47,086 nt of DNA, from positions 1 to 47,086 of the forward strand of contig CASFJO010000089.1 of the NCBI GenBank assembly GCA_949295035.1, read 5' to 3'. The notes under the pieces are model-generated. The model did no database searches, was not told the origin of the DNA, and saw only the letters and a list, made by a program, of their open reading frames with translations. This document shows, one piece after another, positions 1 through 10,346 of the stretch; position 1 is the stretch's first letter; each line of letters starts with the position of its first letter. This DNA is from an uncultured Gemmiger sp. Lineage in GTDB: Bacteria > Bacillota > Clostridia > Oscillospirales > Ruminococcaceae. The translations under genes were made by a program, and so were the position numbers.

Positions 1-8
1 AAACTCAT
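1..8 (-). CDS. Start of a gene leaving the left edge
   Basis: On the minus strand an ATG occupies 8 to 6, preceded by a purine-rich ribosome site (GGAAAGG, about 20-26) at usable spacing and by a strong promoter at 138-166. Only two and a half codons lie in the window, so the product cannot be named. The orientation is divergent from glyS. Confidence 0.4.
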
Positions 9-137
9 GTTTGTCCATCCTTTCCAGGAGCAGTATCATCGGCCTGCACCCTATTGTCAAAATCAAATATATGCAGATCCGCTGCCGGATATGCCAAATG
101 TTTTGGATCAGAAAGCCGCGCTCCTGCATGTATATAA

Positions 138-166
138 ATTATACCACATTCGACAACGGCGGTAAA
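138..166 (-). promoter_or_regulatory. Promoter for the left-edge minus-strand gene
   Basis: Reading the minus strand, a -35-like TTTACC (166-161), a 17-base spacer and a perfect TATAAT (143-138) are present, with TGTGG just before the -10, so it is also an extended -10. Transcription would begin near 131, giving a leader of about 120 bases before the ATG at 8. The rest of 9-330 is AT-rich and I see no convincing gene in it. Confidence 0.55.
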
Positions 167-330
167 GAATTCTGACAGCGATTGAAGCATTACCATGTAA
201 AAATATCTGCTCTGTCTATAACCTGTATATAATATAAGTACCATTTTGACACAGAAATGTTGCAAAAGAACAAAATATTTACAGATTATTCAATTTGCTC
301 CAAAACCGGCACCCGGATACCGTTTTCCCC

Positions 331-359
331 TTGACCTTGGGGGGATTTGTGTTTATAAT
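331..359 (+). promoter_or_regulatory. glyS promoter (SigA type)
   Basis: TTGACC (331-336), a 17-base spacer and TATAAT (354-359) form a near-consensus SigA promoter. The predicted start near 366 leaves a leader of about 34 bases before the chosen glyS ATG at 400, too short for a T-box. Confidence 0.8.
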
Positions 360-399
360 ATGAGAGAGAATGTATTCCGATGAAAGGATGTCAACACAG

Positions 400-1815
400 A
401 TGAAAAACAGCGAAAAAACGCTTGATATGATTGTCAACCTCTGCAAGAGCCGCGGTTATATCTTCCCCGGCAGTGAAATCTATGGCGGTCTCGCCAACAG
501 CTGGGACTACGGCCCCCTCGGCGTCGAATTCAAAAACAACGTCAAAAAGGCGTGGCTGAAAAAGTTCGTCCAGGAAAGCCCCTACAACGTCGGCCTCGAC
601 GCCGCCATCCTGATGAACCCCCAGACCTGGGTCACCACCGGCCATGTGGCCAGCTTCTCCGACCCGCTGCTGGACTGCCGCGCCTGCAAGGCCCGCCACC
701 GCGCCGACAAGCTGATCGCCGACGAGTTCCCCGACGTGAACGTGGACGCCATGAGCTTTGACGAGATGGACCAGTTCATCGCCGAGCACGATCAGGTGGT
801 CTGCCCGGTCTGCGGCAAGCACGACTTTACCCCCCTCCGCAAGTTCAACCTGATGTTCAAGACCGCCATCGGCGTCACCGAGGACAGCTCCTCGGTCTGC
901 TACCTGCGGCCCGAGACCGCCCAGGGCATCTTTGTCAACTTCGCCAACATCCAGCGCACCACCCGCCGCAAGCTGCCCTTCGGCGTCTGCCAGGTGGGCA
1001 AGGCCTTCCGCAACGAGATCACCCCGGGCAACTTCACCTTCCGCACCCGGGAGTTCGAGCAGATGGAGTGCGAGTTCTTCTGCAAGCCCGGCACCGACCT
1101 GGAGTGGTTCGCCTACTGGAAGGACTTCTGCAAAAACTGGCTGCTGAGCCTGGGCATCCGGGAGGAGAACCTGCGCCTGCGGGACCACGAGCCCGCCGAG
1201 CTGGCCTTCTACTCCCGCGCCACCACCGACATCGAGTACGCCTTCCCGTTCACCGACTGGGGCGAGTTGTGGGGCATCGCCGACCGTACCGACTACGACC
1301 TGGGCCGCCACCAGGAGGCCAGCGGCAAGAGCCTGGAGTACTTTGACCAGGAGAGCGGCGAGCACTACATCCCCTACGTGATCGAGCCCTCTCTGGGCGC
1401 CGACCGGGTGGCGCTGGCCTTCCTGTGCGACGCCTACGACGAGGAGCACCTGACCGACGCCAAGGGCAAGGAGGACGTGCGGGTGGTGCTGCGACTGCAT
1501 CCCTTCCTGGCCCCCTTCAAGGCCGCCGTGCTGCCCCTGAGCAAGAAGCTGGGGGACAAGGCCCAGGAGATCCGCTCCGAGTTGAGCCGCTACTTTATGG
1601 TGGACTACGACGAAGCCGGTTCCATCGGCAAGCGGTACCGCCGGCAGGATGAGATCGGCACCCCGCTGTGCATCACCGTGGACTTTGACACGGTGGGCGA
1701 CGCGGAGAAAGCCGGCGACAACTGCGTCACCGTCCGCGACCGGGATACCATGGAGCAGGTGCGTATGCCCATCAGCGAACTGCGCGCCTACATCGAGAAA
1801 AAAGTGGAGTTTTAA
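400..1815 (+). CDS. glyS: Glycyl-tRNA synthetase (single-chain, dimeric type)
   Basis: This class II synthetase charges tRNA-Gly with glycine in the cytosol. The N-terminus carries the family signature [21 protein letters not shown] Cys4 zinc-type insertion follows (CRACK near residue 90, CPVC near 135). Motif 2 is visible in [20 protein letters not shown], motif 3 in [13 protein letters not shown], and an anticodon-binding domain fills the last 120 residues. At 471 residues it fits the alpha2 family rather than the GlyQ/GlyS heterotetramer. In-frame ATGs also exist at 370 and 388. I chose 400 because the promoter would make 370 almost leaderless, because GAAAGG at 382-387 precedes 400 at usable spacing, and because relatives begin at this point. 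It stands alone between its own promoter and a terminator. Confidence 0.95.
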   Translation: MKNSEKTLDMIVNLCKSRGYIFPGSEIYGGLANSWDYGPLGVEFKNNVKKAWLKKFVQESPYNVGLDAAILMNPQTWVTTGHVASFSDPLLDCRACKARHRADKLIADEFPDVNVDAMSFDEMDQFIAEHDQVVCPVCGKHDFTPLRKFNLMFKTAIGVTEDSSSVCYLRPETAQGIFVNFANIQRTTRRKLPFGVCQVGKAFRNEITPGNFTFRTREFEQMECEFFCKPGTDLEWFAYWKDFCKNWLLSLGIREENLRLRDHEPAELAFYSRATTDIEYAFPFTDWGELWGIADRTDYDLGRHQEASGKSLEYFDQESGEHYIPYVIEPSLGADRVALAFLCDAYDEEHLTDAKGKEDVRVVLRLHPFLAPFKAAVLPLSKKLGDKAQEIRSELSRYFMVDYDEAGSIGKRYRRQDEIGTPLCITVDFDTVGDAEKAGDNCVTVRDRDTMEQVRMPISELRAYIEKKVEF

Positions 1816-1827
1816 GCGGTAAACCCG

Positions 1828-1867
1828 GCGGCGCGCGCCCTGCGAACAGGACACGCGCCGCTTTTTT
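1828..1867 (+). terminator. Terminator after glyS
   Basis: An 8-bp GC stem (1828-1835 with 1854-1861) is followed by TTTTTT (1862-1867). It ends only 19 bases before the next start codon. The aminopeptidase gene therefore depends on read-through or on a promoter I cannot see. Confidence 0.8.
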
Positions 1868-1886
1868 GAAAGGAAAAGGAGAAACT

Positions 1887-3125
1887 ATGGATTCAAAACT
1901 GTTGCGGGAATACGCCGATTTCGCGGTGAAGGTGGGGGTGAACGTGCAGCCCGGCCAGACCCTGATCATCCACGCCCCGGTGGATAGCGCGGCCTTTGCC
2001 CGGATGTGCGCCGCCGCCGGCTATGAGGCCGGGGCCGCCCGGGTGCAGGTTCGCTACAAGGATGAGCAGCTCTCCCGCCTGGATATGGAAAAGGCGGAGG
2101 AGTCGGTGCTCTGCGACAACAAGCCCTGGCTGCTGCGCAGCTACCTGGACTACGCGGAGGCTCCCGGCGGGGTGTGCGTCCTGCATGTGGTGACCGAGAA
2201 CCCGGAATTGTACAAGGGCCTGGACGCGGGCAAGGTGAACCGGGTGGCCCTGGCCCGCCAGACGGCGCTGCGCCCCTGGCAGGCCTACACCATGTCCAAC
2301 CGGGTACAGTGGTGCATCGTGGCCGTCCCGTCCCCGGCCTGGGCGGGCAAGGTGTTCCCGGGCATGACGCAGGCGGAGGCGGTGGAGGCGTTGTGGCAGC
2401 GCATCTTTACCGCCTGCCGGGTGCAGCCCGGCCGCAGCGTGACTGAGGCCGGGCGGGAGCATGTGGCCGCCATGGCGGCCCGGCGGGACACCCTCAACGC
2501 CCTGGGCCTGGTGCGGGTGCGGATGACCACCCCTGAGGGCACCGACCTGATGGTGGGCCTGGCCGATGACGCGGTCTGGGCCGGGGCCAGCAGCACCACC
2601 CCCGCCGGCGCGGACTTTATCGCCAACATCCCCACCGAGGAGGTGTTCACCGCCCCCCATCGGGACAAGGTGGACGGGGTGGTCAAGGGCACCAAGCCCT
2701 TTGTCTACAACGGCCAGCTGGTGGAGGACTTCACCGTCTGGTTTGAGAAGGGCAAGGCGGTGCGCTGCGCCGCCCGGGTCGGGGAACAGCCGCTGAAGGA
2801 GATGCTGGCCAGCGACGAGGGCGCGGCCCATATCGGGGAGCTGGCCCTGGTGCCCGCTTCCAGCCCCATCAATCAGGCCGGGGTGCTGTTCTACAACACC
2901 CTGTTTGACGAGAACGCCGCCTGCCACATTGCCTTTGGTGAGGGGTATCCCGAGAATATCCGGGGCGGCGTGACCATGGAGAAGCCCGCCCTGGCCGCCA
3001 AGGGGCTGAACCAGTCGGATATCCATGAGGACGTGATGGTGGGCAGCGCCACCATGACCGTCACCGGCTGGACCGCCGACGGCCGGGAGGTTTCCATCTT
3101 CGAGAAGGGCGAATGGGTGCTGTGA
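1887..3125 (+). CDS. Aminopeptidase, M29 (AmpS/PepS) family
   Basis: A cytosolic metallo-aminopeptidase of family M29 that releases N-terminal residues from short peptides; 412 residues, the family's normal length. The C-terminal half holds the expected metal ligands by comparison with Thermus aminopeptidase T: Glu251/252 (IPTEE), Glu318 (HIGELAL), His347 (ACHIAFG), His380 and Asp382 (SDIHEDVMVG), plus Tyr354, which is catalytic in the family. Several in-frame codons precede ATG 1887, but AAAGGAG at 1875-1881 sits five bases upstream of it. Its stop overlaps the following acyltransferase start by 13 bases, so the two are probably one transcription unit. AmpS, PepS and AmpT are alternative names; substrate preference cannot be read here. 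Confidence 0.92.
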   Translation: MDSKLLREYADFAVKVGVNVQPGQTLIIHAPVDSAAFARMCAAAGYEAGAARVQVRYKDEQLSRLDMEKAEESVLCDNKPWLLRSYLDYAEAPGGVCVLHVVTENPELYKGLDAGKVNRVALARQTALRPWQAYTMSNRVQWCIVAVPSPAWAGKVFPGMTQAEAVEALWQRIFTACRVQPGRSVTEAGREHVAAMAARRDTLNALGLVRVRMTTPEGTDLMVGLADDAVWAGASSTTPAGADFIANIPTEEVFTAPHRDKVDGVVKGTKPFVYNGQLVEDFTVWFEKGKAVRCAARVGEQPLKEMLASDEGAAHIGELALVPASSPINQAGVLFYNTLFDENAACHIAFGEGYPENIRGGVTMEKPALAAKGLNQSDIHEDVMVGSATMTVTGWTADGREVSIFEKGEWVL

Positions 3126-4291
3126 CCGAAACGCCCGCCTGGCGGCGGGAGCTGGCCCGGCCCCGGGGCGCGGACGTGTTCCGGGTACTGGCCATCGGGA
3201 TGGTGGCCGCCTTCCATTTCTGGCAGCAGACCTGGATCGGCGGCGGGCGGCTGGACTATCTGCTGCGCACCGGCTGCGCCTGGGTGGACGGGATGATCCT
3301 GCTGTCCGCCTTCTGCCTCTGGCTGCCCCATGGGCTGGACGCGGCCGAGGGGCGGCCCTTCGCCGGCTGCGCGGGATTCTGGCGCCGGAGGCTGGTGCGT
3401 CTGGTGCCCGGCTACTGGCTGGCCACCCTGGTGGGCGGCGCGGCGAACGCGGTGCAGCAGGGGCTGGACGCCCATCTGGTCAAGGATGTGCTTGCCCATC
3501 TGCTGCTCATCCCCACCCTTTTCCCGGAGAGCTATATCTGGGCCCGCACCAACGGCGCCCTCTGGACGGTGGGGGTGCTGGTTCAGTTCTACCTGCTGTT
3601 CCCGCTGCTGGCCCGGGCCTTCCGGGCCCGGCCGGCACTGACCTTTCTGGGGCTGTGCGCGGTACAGGCGGGGTACACCGCCTGGGCTCTGGGGCTGGAG
3701 GATTGGCGATACTCCTTCGCCTTCAACCAGCTGCCCGCCTTTGCCGGGGTGCTGGCGCTGGGCTTTGCGGCGGCGTTGGCGGTGGCGCAGCTGGGCTGCC
3801 GGGTGCGCGGCCGGGGCCGATGGGGCTTTTCCGCGCTGGCGGTGGGGGGTCTGTGGGCCGCCGCCCGGGTGCTGCGCTGCATGAACGACATGGGGGATAT
3901 CCAGCACGCCCAGCTGATCTGGCGGATGCCGCTGATCGGCTGTCTGACCTTGGCGCTCATCGGCCTCTGCCTGGGGGTGCGGCTGCCCGGCGGGCGGCTC
4001 TGGGCCTTTCTGAGCGGGATCAGCTTCCAATATTACATGTGGCACCAGTGGCTGGCGGTGCAGCTCAAATACCACCTGCGCCTGCCCCCCTGGCAAGGAG
4101 ATACCCCGCCCAACCAGCTGGGCAACACCGCCTGGATGTGGCGCTATTTCGCGCTGATCCTGGCGGTCTCACTGGCGGCGGCGGTGCTGCTTACCTATGG
4201 GGTGGAGCGCCCGGCGGCTGCCCGTCTGCGCCGGCTTTTGGGCCTGGAGCGGTTCAAAACCGGCCAAATCCCGCAAAACACTTGCAAATAG
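3113..4291 (+). CDS. Acyltransferase family 3 membrane protein
   Basis: A polytopic membrane protein of the acyltransferase-3 (OafA/YrhL-like) family, whose members transfer acetyl or other acyl groups to extracytoplasmic sugars or glycans. The start shows the family pattern: ADVFRVLAIGMVAAFHFW, with the conserved His in the first membrane segment, then a second segment around WVDGMILLSAFCLWLP and an Arg-rich RRRLVRLVPGYW. About ten hydrophobic segments cover the 392 residues; no SGNH domain is attached. The start ATG overlaps the upstream aminopeptidase by 13 bases, which suggests translational coupling, although the two products have no obvious shared role. The target is unknown. Confidence 0.85.
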   Translation: MGAVTETPAWRRELARPRGADVFRVLAIGMVAAFHFWQQTWIGGGRLDYLLRTGCAWVDGMILLSAFCLWLPHGLDAAEGRPFAGCAGFWRRRLVRLVPGYWLATLVGGAANAVQQGLDAHLVKDVLAHLLLIPTLFPESYIWARTNGALWTVGVLVQFYLLFPLLARAFRARPALTFLGLCAVQAGYTAWALGLEDWRYSFAFNQLPAFAGVLALGFAAALAVAQLGCRVRGRGRWGFSALAVGGLWAAARVLRCMNDMGDIQHAQLIWRMPLIGCLTLALIGLCLGVRLPGGRLWAFLSGISFQYYMWHQWLAVQLKYHLRLPPWQGDTPPNQLGNTAWMWRYFALILAVSLAAAVLLTYGVERPAAARLRRLLGLERFKTGQIPQNTCK

Positions 4292-4310
4292 CAAGGGGTT
4301 GTGGTATAGT
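4282..4310 (+). promoter_or_regulatory. rimP operon promoter
   Basis: TTGCAA (4282-4287), a 17-base spacer and TATAGT (4305-4310), preceded by TGTGG, giving a TGn extended -10. The -35 lies in the last codons of the acyltransferase. The predicted start is near 4317. Confidence 0.75.
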
Positions 4311-4334
4311 GCTACTGTACGATGATCAACATGG

Positions 4335-4370
4335 AAAGTGGGCCGCAAGGTCCGCTTTTCTTGTTTGTTT
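4335..4370 (+). terminator. Attenuator-like hairpin in the rimP leader
   Basis: Ten base pairs (4335-4344 with 4349-4358, two of them G-U) close a GCAA tetraloop and are followed by a T-rich run to 4370. The hairpin lies between the promoter at 4282-4310 and the ribosome site AGGAGG at 4371, so it should stop part of the transcription before rimP. Because nusA is the second gene, NusA-dependent feedback at this site is plausible but inferred. Confidence 0.65.
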
Positions 4371-4382
4371 AGGAGGTTTTTC

Positions 4383-4871
4383 ATGGCGAAGGCAAAAGGC
4401 GGCCCCAGCACCGTGCAGGTGGTGGAGGCTCTGGTGCGTCCGGTGGTGGAGGGTATGGGCCTGCGGCTGTGGGACGTGCGGTTTGAAAAGGAAGGGCCGG
4501 ACTGGTTCCTGCGCATCCTGATCGACCGGGACATTCCGCTGGACACCGATACCTGCGAGGCGGTGAGCCGGGCCATCGACCCGGTGATCGACGCCGCCGA
4601 CCCCATCGAGCAGAGTTACTACATGGAGGTGGGCAGCCCCGGCCTGGGCCGGCGCCTGACGAGGGAGGAACATTTTGCCCTCTGCCGCGGCCAGAAGGTG
4701 GCCGCCCGGCTGATCCGTCCGGACGAGCAGGGCCGCCGGGACCTGGCCGGCGTGCTGGCCGGCAAGGAGGACGGGATGGTCACCCTGGAGACTCCCGAGG
4801 GCCCGGTGCGCTTTGAAGCCGCCGCCGCCAGCTTTATCAAGCTGTGCGACGATGAGGACCTGTTTGGCTGA
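4383..4871 (+). CDS. rimP: Ribosome maturation factor RimP
   Basis: RimP helps assemble the 30S subunit. The 162-residue product has the family's two-part form: an N-terminal alpha/beta domain with WFLRILIDRD and the signature YMEVGSPGLGRRLTREEHF, then an SH3-like C-terminal domain (VAARLI to FEAAAASFIKL). The reading frame is open upstream, but AGGAGG at 4371-4376 six bases before ATG 4383 fixes the start. It leads the rimP-nusA-ylxR-ylxQ-infB-rbfA-nrnA-truB-ribF operon. Confidence 0.95.
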   Translation: MAKAKGGPSTVQVVEALVRPVVEGMGLRLWDVRFEKEGPDWFLRILIDRDIPLDTDTCEAVSRAIDPVIDAADPIEQSYYMEVGSPGLGRRLTREEHFALCRGQKVAARLIRPDEQGRRDLAGVLAGKEDGMVTLETPEGPVRFEAAAASFIKLCDDEDLFG

Positions 4872-4926
4872 ACCACGATTCCCGCGGAAGAAAACCGCAT
4901 ACTATAGACAGGAGGATATCGCAAAA

Positions 4927-5985
4927 ATGAACAACGAGTTTTTTGAGGCGCTGGCCCAGCTGTGCAAGGAGCGGGGCATCGCCGTGAGCGATATGGTGGA
5001 GAAGATCCGCGCCGCCATCGTGATCGCCGTCAAAAAGGATTACGAGGTCGAGGACGACAACGTCCTGGTGGAGATCGACCCCGACGCCGGCAAATTTGGC
5101 GTTTCGCTGGTGCGGGACGTGGTGGACGAGGTGGAGAATCCCCACACCCAGCTCACCCTGGAGGAAGCCCACGCCATCCGCAAGACCTACGCGGTGGGCG
5201 ACCGGGTGGTCACCCCGCTCAAGACCAAGGAGTTCGGCCGCATCGCCGCCCAGACGGCCAAGCACGTGATCCGGCAGGGCATCCGGGAGGCCGAGCGCAG
5301 CCTGCAGTACAGCGAGATGCAGTCCAAGGCCCATGAGATCGTCAGCGGCACCGTCACCTCCATCGACCCGGTGCGGGGCATCGTGGCGCTGGATCTGGGC
5401 AAGGGCGGCAACGCCATCCTGCCCAAGGGCGAGCAGGTGCCCGGCGAGGAATACTACGAGGGCCAGCATCTGCAGGTCTACGTGGTGGATGTGATCGTCA
5501 CCGAGCGGGGGCCCAAGGTCATGATCAGCCGCACCCATCCGGGCTTGGTCAAACGGATGTTCGAGATGGAGGTGCCCGAGATATTCGACGGCACCGTGGA
5601 GATCAAGGCGATCAGCCGCGAGGCCGGCGCCCGCACCAAGATCGCCGTGGCCAGCAAAGATCCCAACGTGGATCCGCAGGGCGCCTGCATCGGCGTGCAC
5701 GGCTGCCGGGTGTCCAAGATCGTGGAAGCGCTGAACGGCGAAAAGATCGACGTGATCCCTTGGAGCGAGGACATCACCCAGTTTATTGCCGCCGCCCTCA
5801 GCCCCGCCAAGGTGCTGAAGGTGGAACTGCTGGAAGGCGACACCCGCAGCTGCCGGGTCACCGTGCCCGACGCTCAGCTGAGCCTGGCTATCGGCAACAA
5901 GGGCCAGAACGCACGCCTCTGCGCCCGGCTGACGGGGTATAATATCGATATCCGCCCTGAGAGCGGCTACTACGGCGAGGAATAA
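4927..5985 (+). CDS. nusA: Transcription factor NusA
   Basis: NusA binds RNA polymerase and controls pausing, termination and antitermination. In order the 352 residues show the N-terminal polymerase-binding domain (to about 125), an S1 domain (SGTVTSIDPVRGIVALDLG, about 135-200) and two KH domains. KH1 includes GARTKIAVAS and IGVHGCRVSKIVEALNGEKID; KH2 includes QLSLAIGNKGQNARLCARLTG. It ends shortly after KH2 with no C-terminal acidic repeats, the usual Firmicute form. The start is ATG 4927 with AGGAGG at 4910-4915. The 55-base gap after rimP holds no promoter I can see. Confidence 0.96.
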   Translation: MNNEFFEALAQLCKERGIAVSDMVEKIRAAIVIAVKKDYEVEDDNVLVEIDPDAGKFGVSLVRDVVDEVENPHTQLTLEEAHAIRKTYAVGDRVVTPLKTKEFGRIAAQTAKHVIRQGIREAERSLQYSEMQSKAHEIVSGTVTSIDPVRGIVALDLGKGGNAILPKGEQVPGEEYYEGQHLQVYVVDVIVTERGPKVMISRTHPGLVKRMFEMEVPEIFDGTVEIKAISREAGARTKIAVASKDPNVDPQGACIGVHGCRVSKIVEALNGEKIDVIPWSEDITQFIAAALSPAKVLKVELLEGDTRSCRVTVPDAQLSLAIGNKGQNARLCARLTGYNIDIRPESGYYGEE

Positions 5986-6039
5986 TTTCGCGAAGGGCAG
6001 CGCCCCTCGCACAGAATCCGGAAAGGAGTGACCCCGCAG

Positions 6040-6318
6040 ATGCAACAACGAAAGATCCCGCTGCGTCGGTGCCTGGGCTGCAACGAATCCAAACCCAAAA
6101 AGGAACTGGTGCGGGTGGTGCGCAGCCCGGCGGGGGAGATCTCGCTGGACCTGGCGGGCAAAAAGCCAGGCCGCGGCGCCTATGTGTGCCCCAGCGTCCA
6201 GTGCCTGGCCAAGGCCCGCAAAGCCAAACGGATCGAGCGCGCGCTGGATACCCCCATCCCCCCCGAGGTGTACGACGCCCTGGAGCAGCAGATGAAGGAG
6301 GCCGCCCATGACCAGTGA
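6040..6318 (+). CDS. rnpM: YlxR family RNA-binding protein (RnpM)
   Basis: A 92-residue member of the YlxR/DUF448 family, small basic proteins that bind RNA; in Bacillus the protein has been linked to RNase P modulation and named RnpM. The family patterns CLGCNESKPKKELVRVVR and GRGAYVCPSVQCL are intact. A GTG at 6028 is in frame but sits inside the ribosome site AAAGGAG (6022-6028), so ATG 6040 is preferred. It overlaps the next gene by 11 bases. Confidence 0.92.
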   Translation: MQQRKIPLRRCLGCNESKPKKELVRVVRSPAGEISLDLAGKKPGRGAYVCPSVQCLAKARKAKRIERALDTPIPPEVYDALEQQMKEAAHDQ

Positions 6319-6624
6319 CAAAGCCTTTCAGGCCCTGTCACTCTGCCGGCGGGCGGGCAAGCTCGTGATGGGCTTCGACCCGGTGGCCGACAATGTGGCG
6401 CGGGGCCGGGCGCAGCTGGTACTGCTGGCCGCCGACCTGAGCCCCAAAACGGCCCGGCGGGTGCAGAACTTCTGTGAGGGGCTGGCGCCGGTGGTGACGC
6501 TGCCCCACACCCAGGCCGAACTGGCTGCCATCGCCCGCAAGCCGGTGGGGGTGTTCGCCGTGATCGACCAAAACCTCGCCGTTCTGTGCAAGAACAGCCT
6601 GACGCAGACAAAGGAGGACCGCTA

Positions 6625-6625
<1 letters not shown>
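6308..6625 (+). CDS. ylxQ: L7Ae-type ribosomal protein YlxQ
   Basis: A 105-residue L7Ae/L30e-fold RNA-binding protein expected to recognise kink-turn [19 protein letters not shown] at the start and [15 protein letters not shown] in the middle fit the family. The position between ylxR and infB is the classical Firmicute order. Its stop codon TAA shares its last A with the infB ATG, so translation is probably coupled. Its role in the cell is less clear than its fold. Confidence 0.9.
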
Positions 6626-8955
<2,330 letters not shown>

Positions 8956-8969
8956 GAGGAGGGCGTACC

Positions 8970-9341
8970 ATGCCCAGTAAAAACCAGGGCCGTCTGGCCC
9001 AGGATATGAAGCGGGAGGTCATCGGCATCATCGGCCAGATGAAGGACCCGCGCCTGACCGGCGCGGGCCTGCTCACCGTCACCCGGCTGGACGTGACCCC
9101 GGACCTGGACCAGGCCCGGGTGCATATCAGCGTGATGGGGGCCTCCGATCAGGCCACCGCCGAGGCGGTCAAGGCGCTCAACAAGGCCAGCGGCCATGTG
9201 CGCACCGAGATCTCCCGCCGCATGCACATCCGCAAAGCCCCGCGCTTTGTCTTCTGCGCCGACGACGGCGCCGCCTACGCGGCTCACATCAACGAGCTGC
9301 TGGCCGGCCTGGAAAAGGACGACCCGGCCCGGGGCGAGTAA
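8970..9341 (+). CDS. rbfA: Ribosome-binding factor A
   Basis: RbfA binds the 30S subunit near the 5' end of 16S rRNA and assists late maturation. The 123-residue protein has a KH-like fold with the family signatures IIGQMKDPRLTGAGLLTVT and DLDQARVHISVMG, and ends with RRMHIRKAPRFVF. GAGGAGG lies just before the ATG and 14 bases separate it from infB. Confidence 0.95.
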   Translation: MPSKNQGRLAQDMKREVIGIIGQMKDPRLTGAGLLTVTRLDVTPDLDQARVHISVMGASDQATAEAVKALNKASGHVRTEISRRMHIRKAPRFVFCADDGAAYAAHINELLAGLEKDDPARGE

Positions 9342-9359
9342 GCCGAAAGGAGGGTATCC

Positions 9360-10346
9360 ATGACGGATCGTTTACAGCCGGAGGAGATGGTCAGCCGCCT
9401 TTTGAACGCGGAGGACATCCTGCTTCTGTGCCATAAAAATCCCGATGGGGACACCACCGGCAGCGCCGCGGCTCTGTGCCACGCGCTGCGGGGGCTGGGC
9501 AAGCGGGCGGCGGTATTCTGCGCCGATCCCATCCCGGCCATGTACAGCTATATGCAGATCCCGCTCTACACGCCGGACCAGTTCACCCCCGGCTGCGTGG
9601 CGGCCATTGACGTGGCCAGTATCCAGCTGTTCGGGGACGGGGCGCGGCCCTTTAGCGAGCGGGTGGACCTGTGCATCGACCATCACGGCTCCAACGCCGG
9701 CTACGCGGGGGAGACCCTGCTGGATGAATCGGCCGCCGCCACCTCCGAGATCCTGGCCGATCTGATCCCCCTGCTGGGGGCCGAGATCACCCCGCTCATC
9801 GCGGACTGCCTGTACACCGGCCTGTCCACCGACACCGGCTGCTTCAAGTTCGCCAACACCACCGCCCGCACCCACCGCACCGCCGCCCGGCTCATGGAAC
9901 TGGGCGCCCGCGTGGAGGAACTCAATCCGCTGTTGTTTGAGAACAAGTCCCGGGCGCTTATGGAGATCGAGCGGATGGCGCTGGCCGGATTGGAATATTT
10001 CTTTGACGGCCGCTGCGCCGTGATCTGCCTGACCAAAGAGCAGATCGCCGGCAGCGGGGTCACACCCGGCGAATTGGAGGGGCTCACCAGCCTTCCCCGC
10101 ATGATCGAGGGGGTGCAGGTGGGCGTCACCATGCGCCAGCTGCCCGCCGGCAGCTGCAAGATCAGCGTGCGCACCGTAAAAGGGGTGGACGCCTGCGCCA
10201 TCGCCCGCCGGCTGGGCGGCGGCGGCCACAATCAGGCCGCCGGCTGCGAGCTGGAAGGCAACCTGGAAAACGCCAAGCAGGCAGTACTGGACGAGGTGGA
10301 GAAGGAGTTCCGCCGTATGGCCGCCGCCGTGCAGGAGGAAGAATGA
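9360..10346 (+). CDS. nrnA: DHH/DHHA1 phosphoesterase (NrnA-type nanoRNase)
   Basis: A cytosolic manganese-dependent phosphoesterase that in relatives degrades 2-5 nucleotide RNAs and/or converts pAp to AMP. The N-terminal DHH domain shows HKNPDGDTTGS, AAIDVAS and CIDHHGSN; the C-terminal DHHA1 domain ends with the substrate-binding GGGGHNQAAG. The length of 328 residues matches NrnA. AAAGGAGG precedes ATG 9360, and the stop overlaps the truB ATG by four bases. The usual Firmicute rbfA-nrnA-truB order supports the call. It could act on cyclic-dinucleotide breakdown products instead. Confidence 0.9.
   Translation: MTDRLQPEEMVSRLLNAEDILLLCHKNPDGDTTGSAAALCHALRGLGKRAAVFCADPIPAMYSYMQIPLYTPDQFTPGCVAAIDVASIQLFGDGARPFSERVDLCIDHHGSNAGYAGETLLDESAAATSEILADLIPLLGAEITPLIADCLYTGLSTDTGCFKFANTTARTHRTAARLMELGARVEELNPLLFENKSRALMEIERMALAGLEYFFDGRCAVICLTKEQIAGSGVTPGELEGLTSLPRMIEGVQVGVTMRQLPAGSCKISVRTVKGVDACAIARRLGGGGHNQAAGCELEGNLENAKQAVLDEVEKEFRRMAAAVQEEE

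Noticed and set aside
5-265. Minus-strand 86-codon frame whose stop overlaps the edge ATG
   Set aside because: The predicted promoter lies inside it, there is no good ribosome site at its start, and the composition is non-coding. The 4-base overlap with the edge ATG is noted but not enough.
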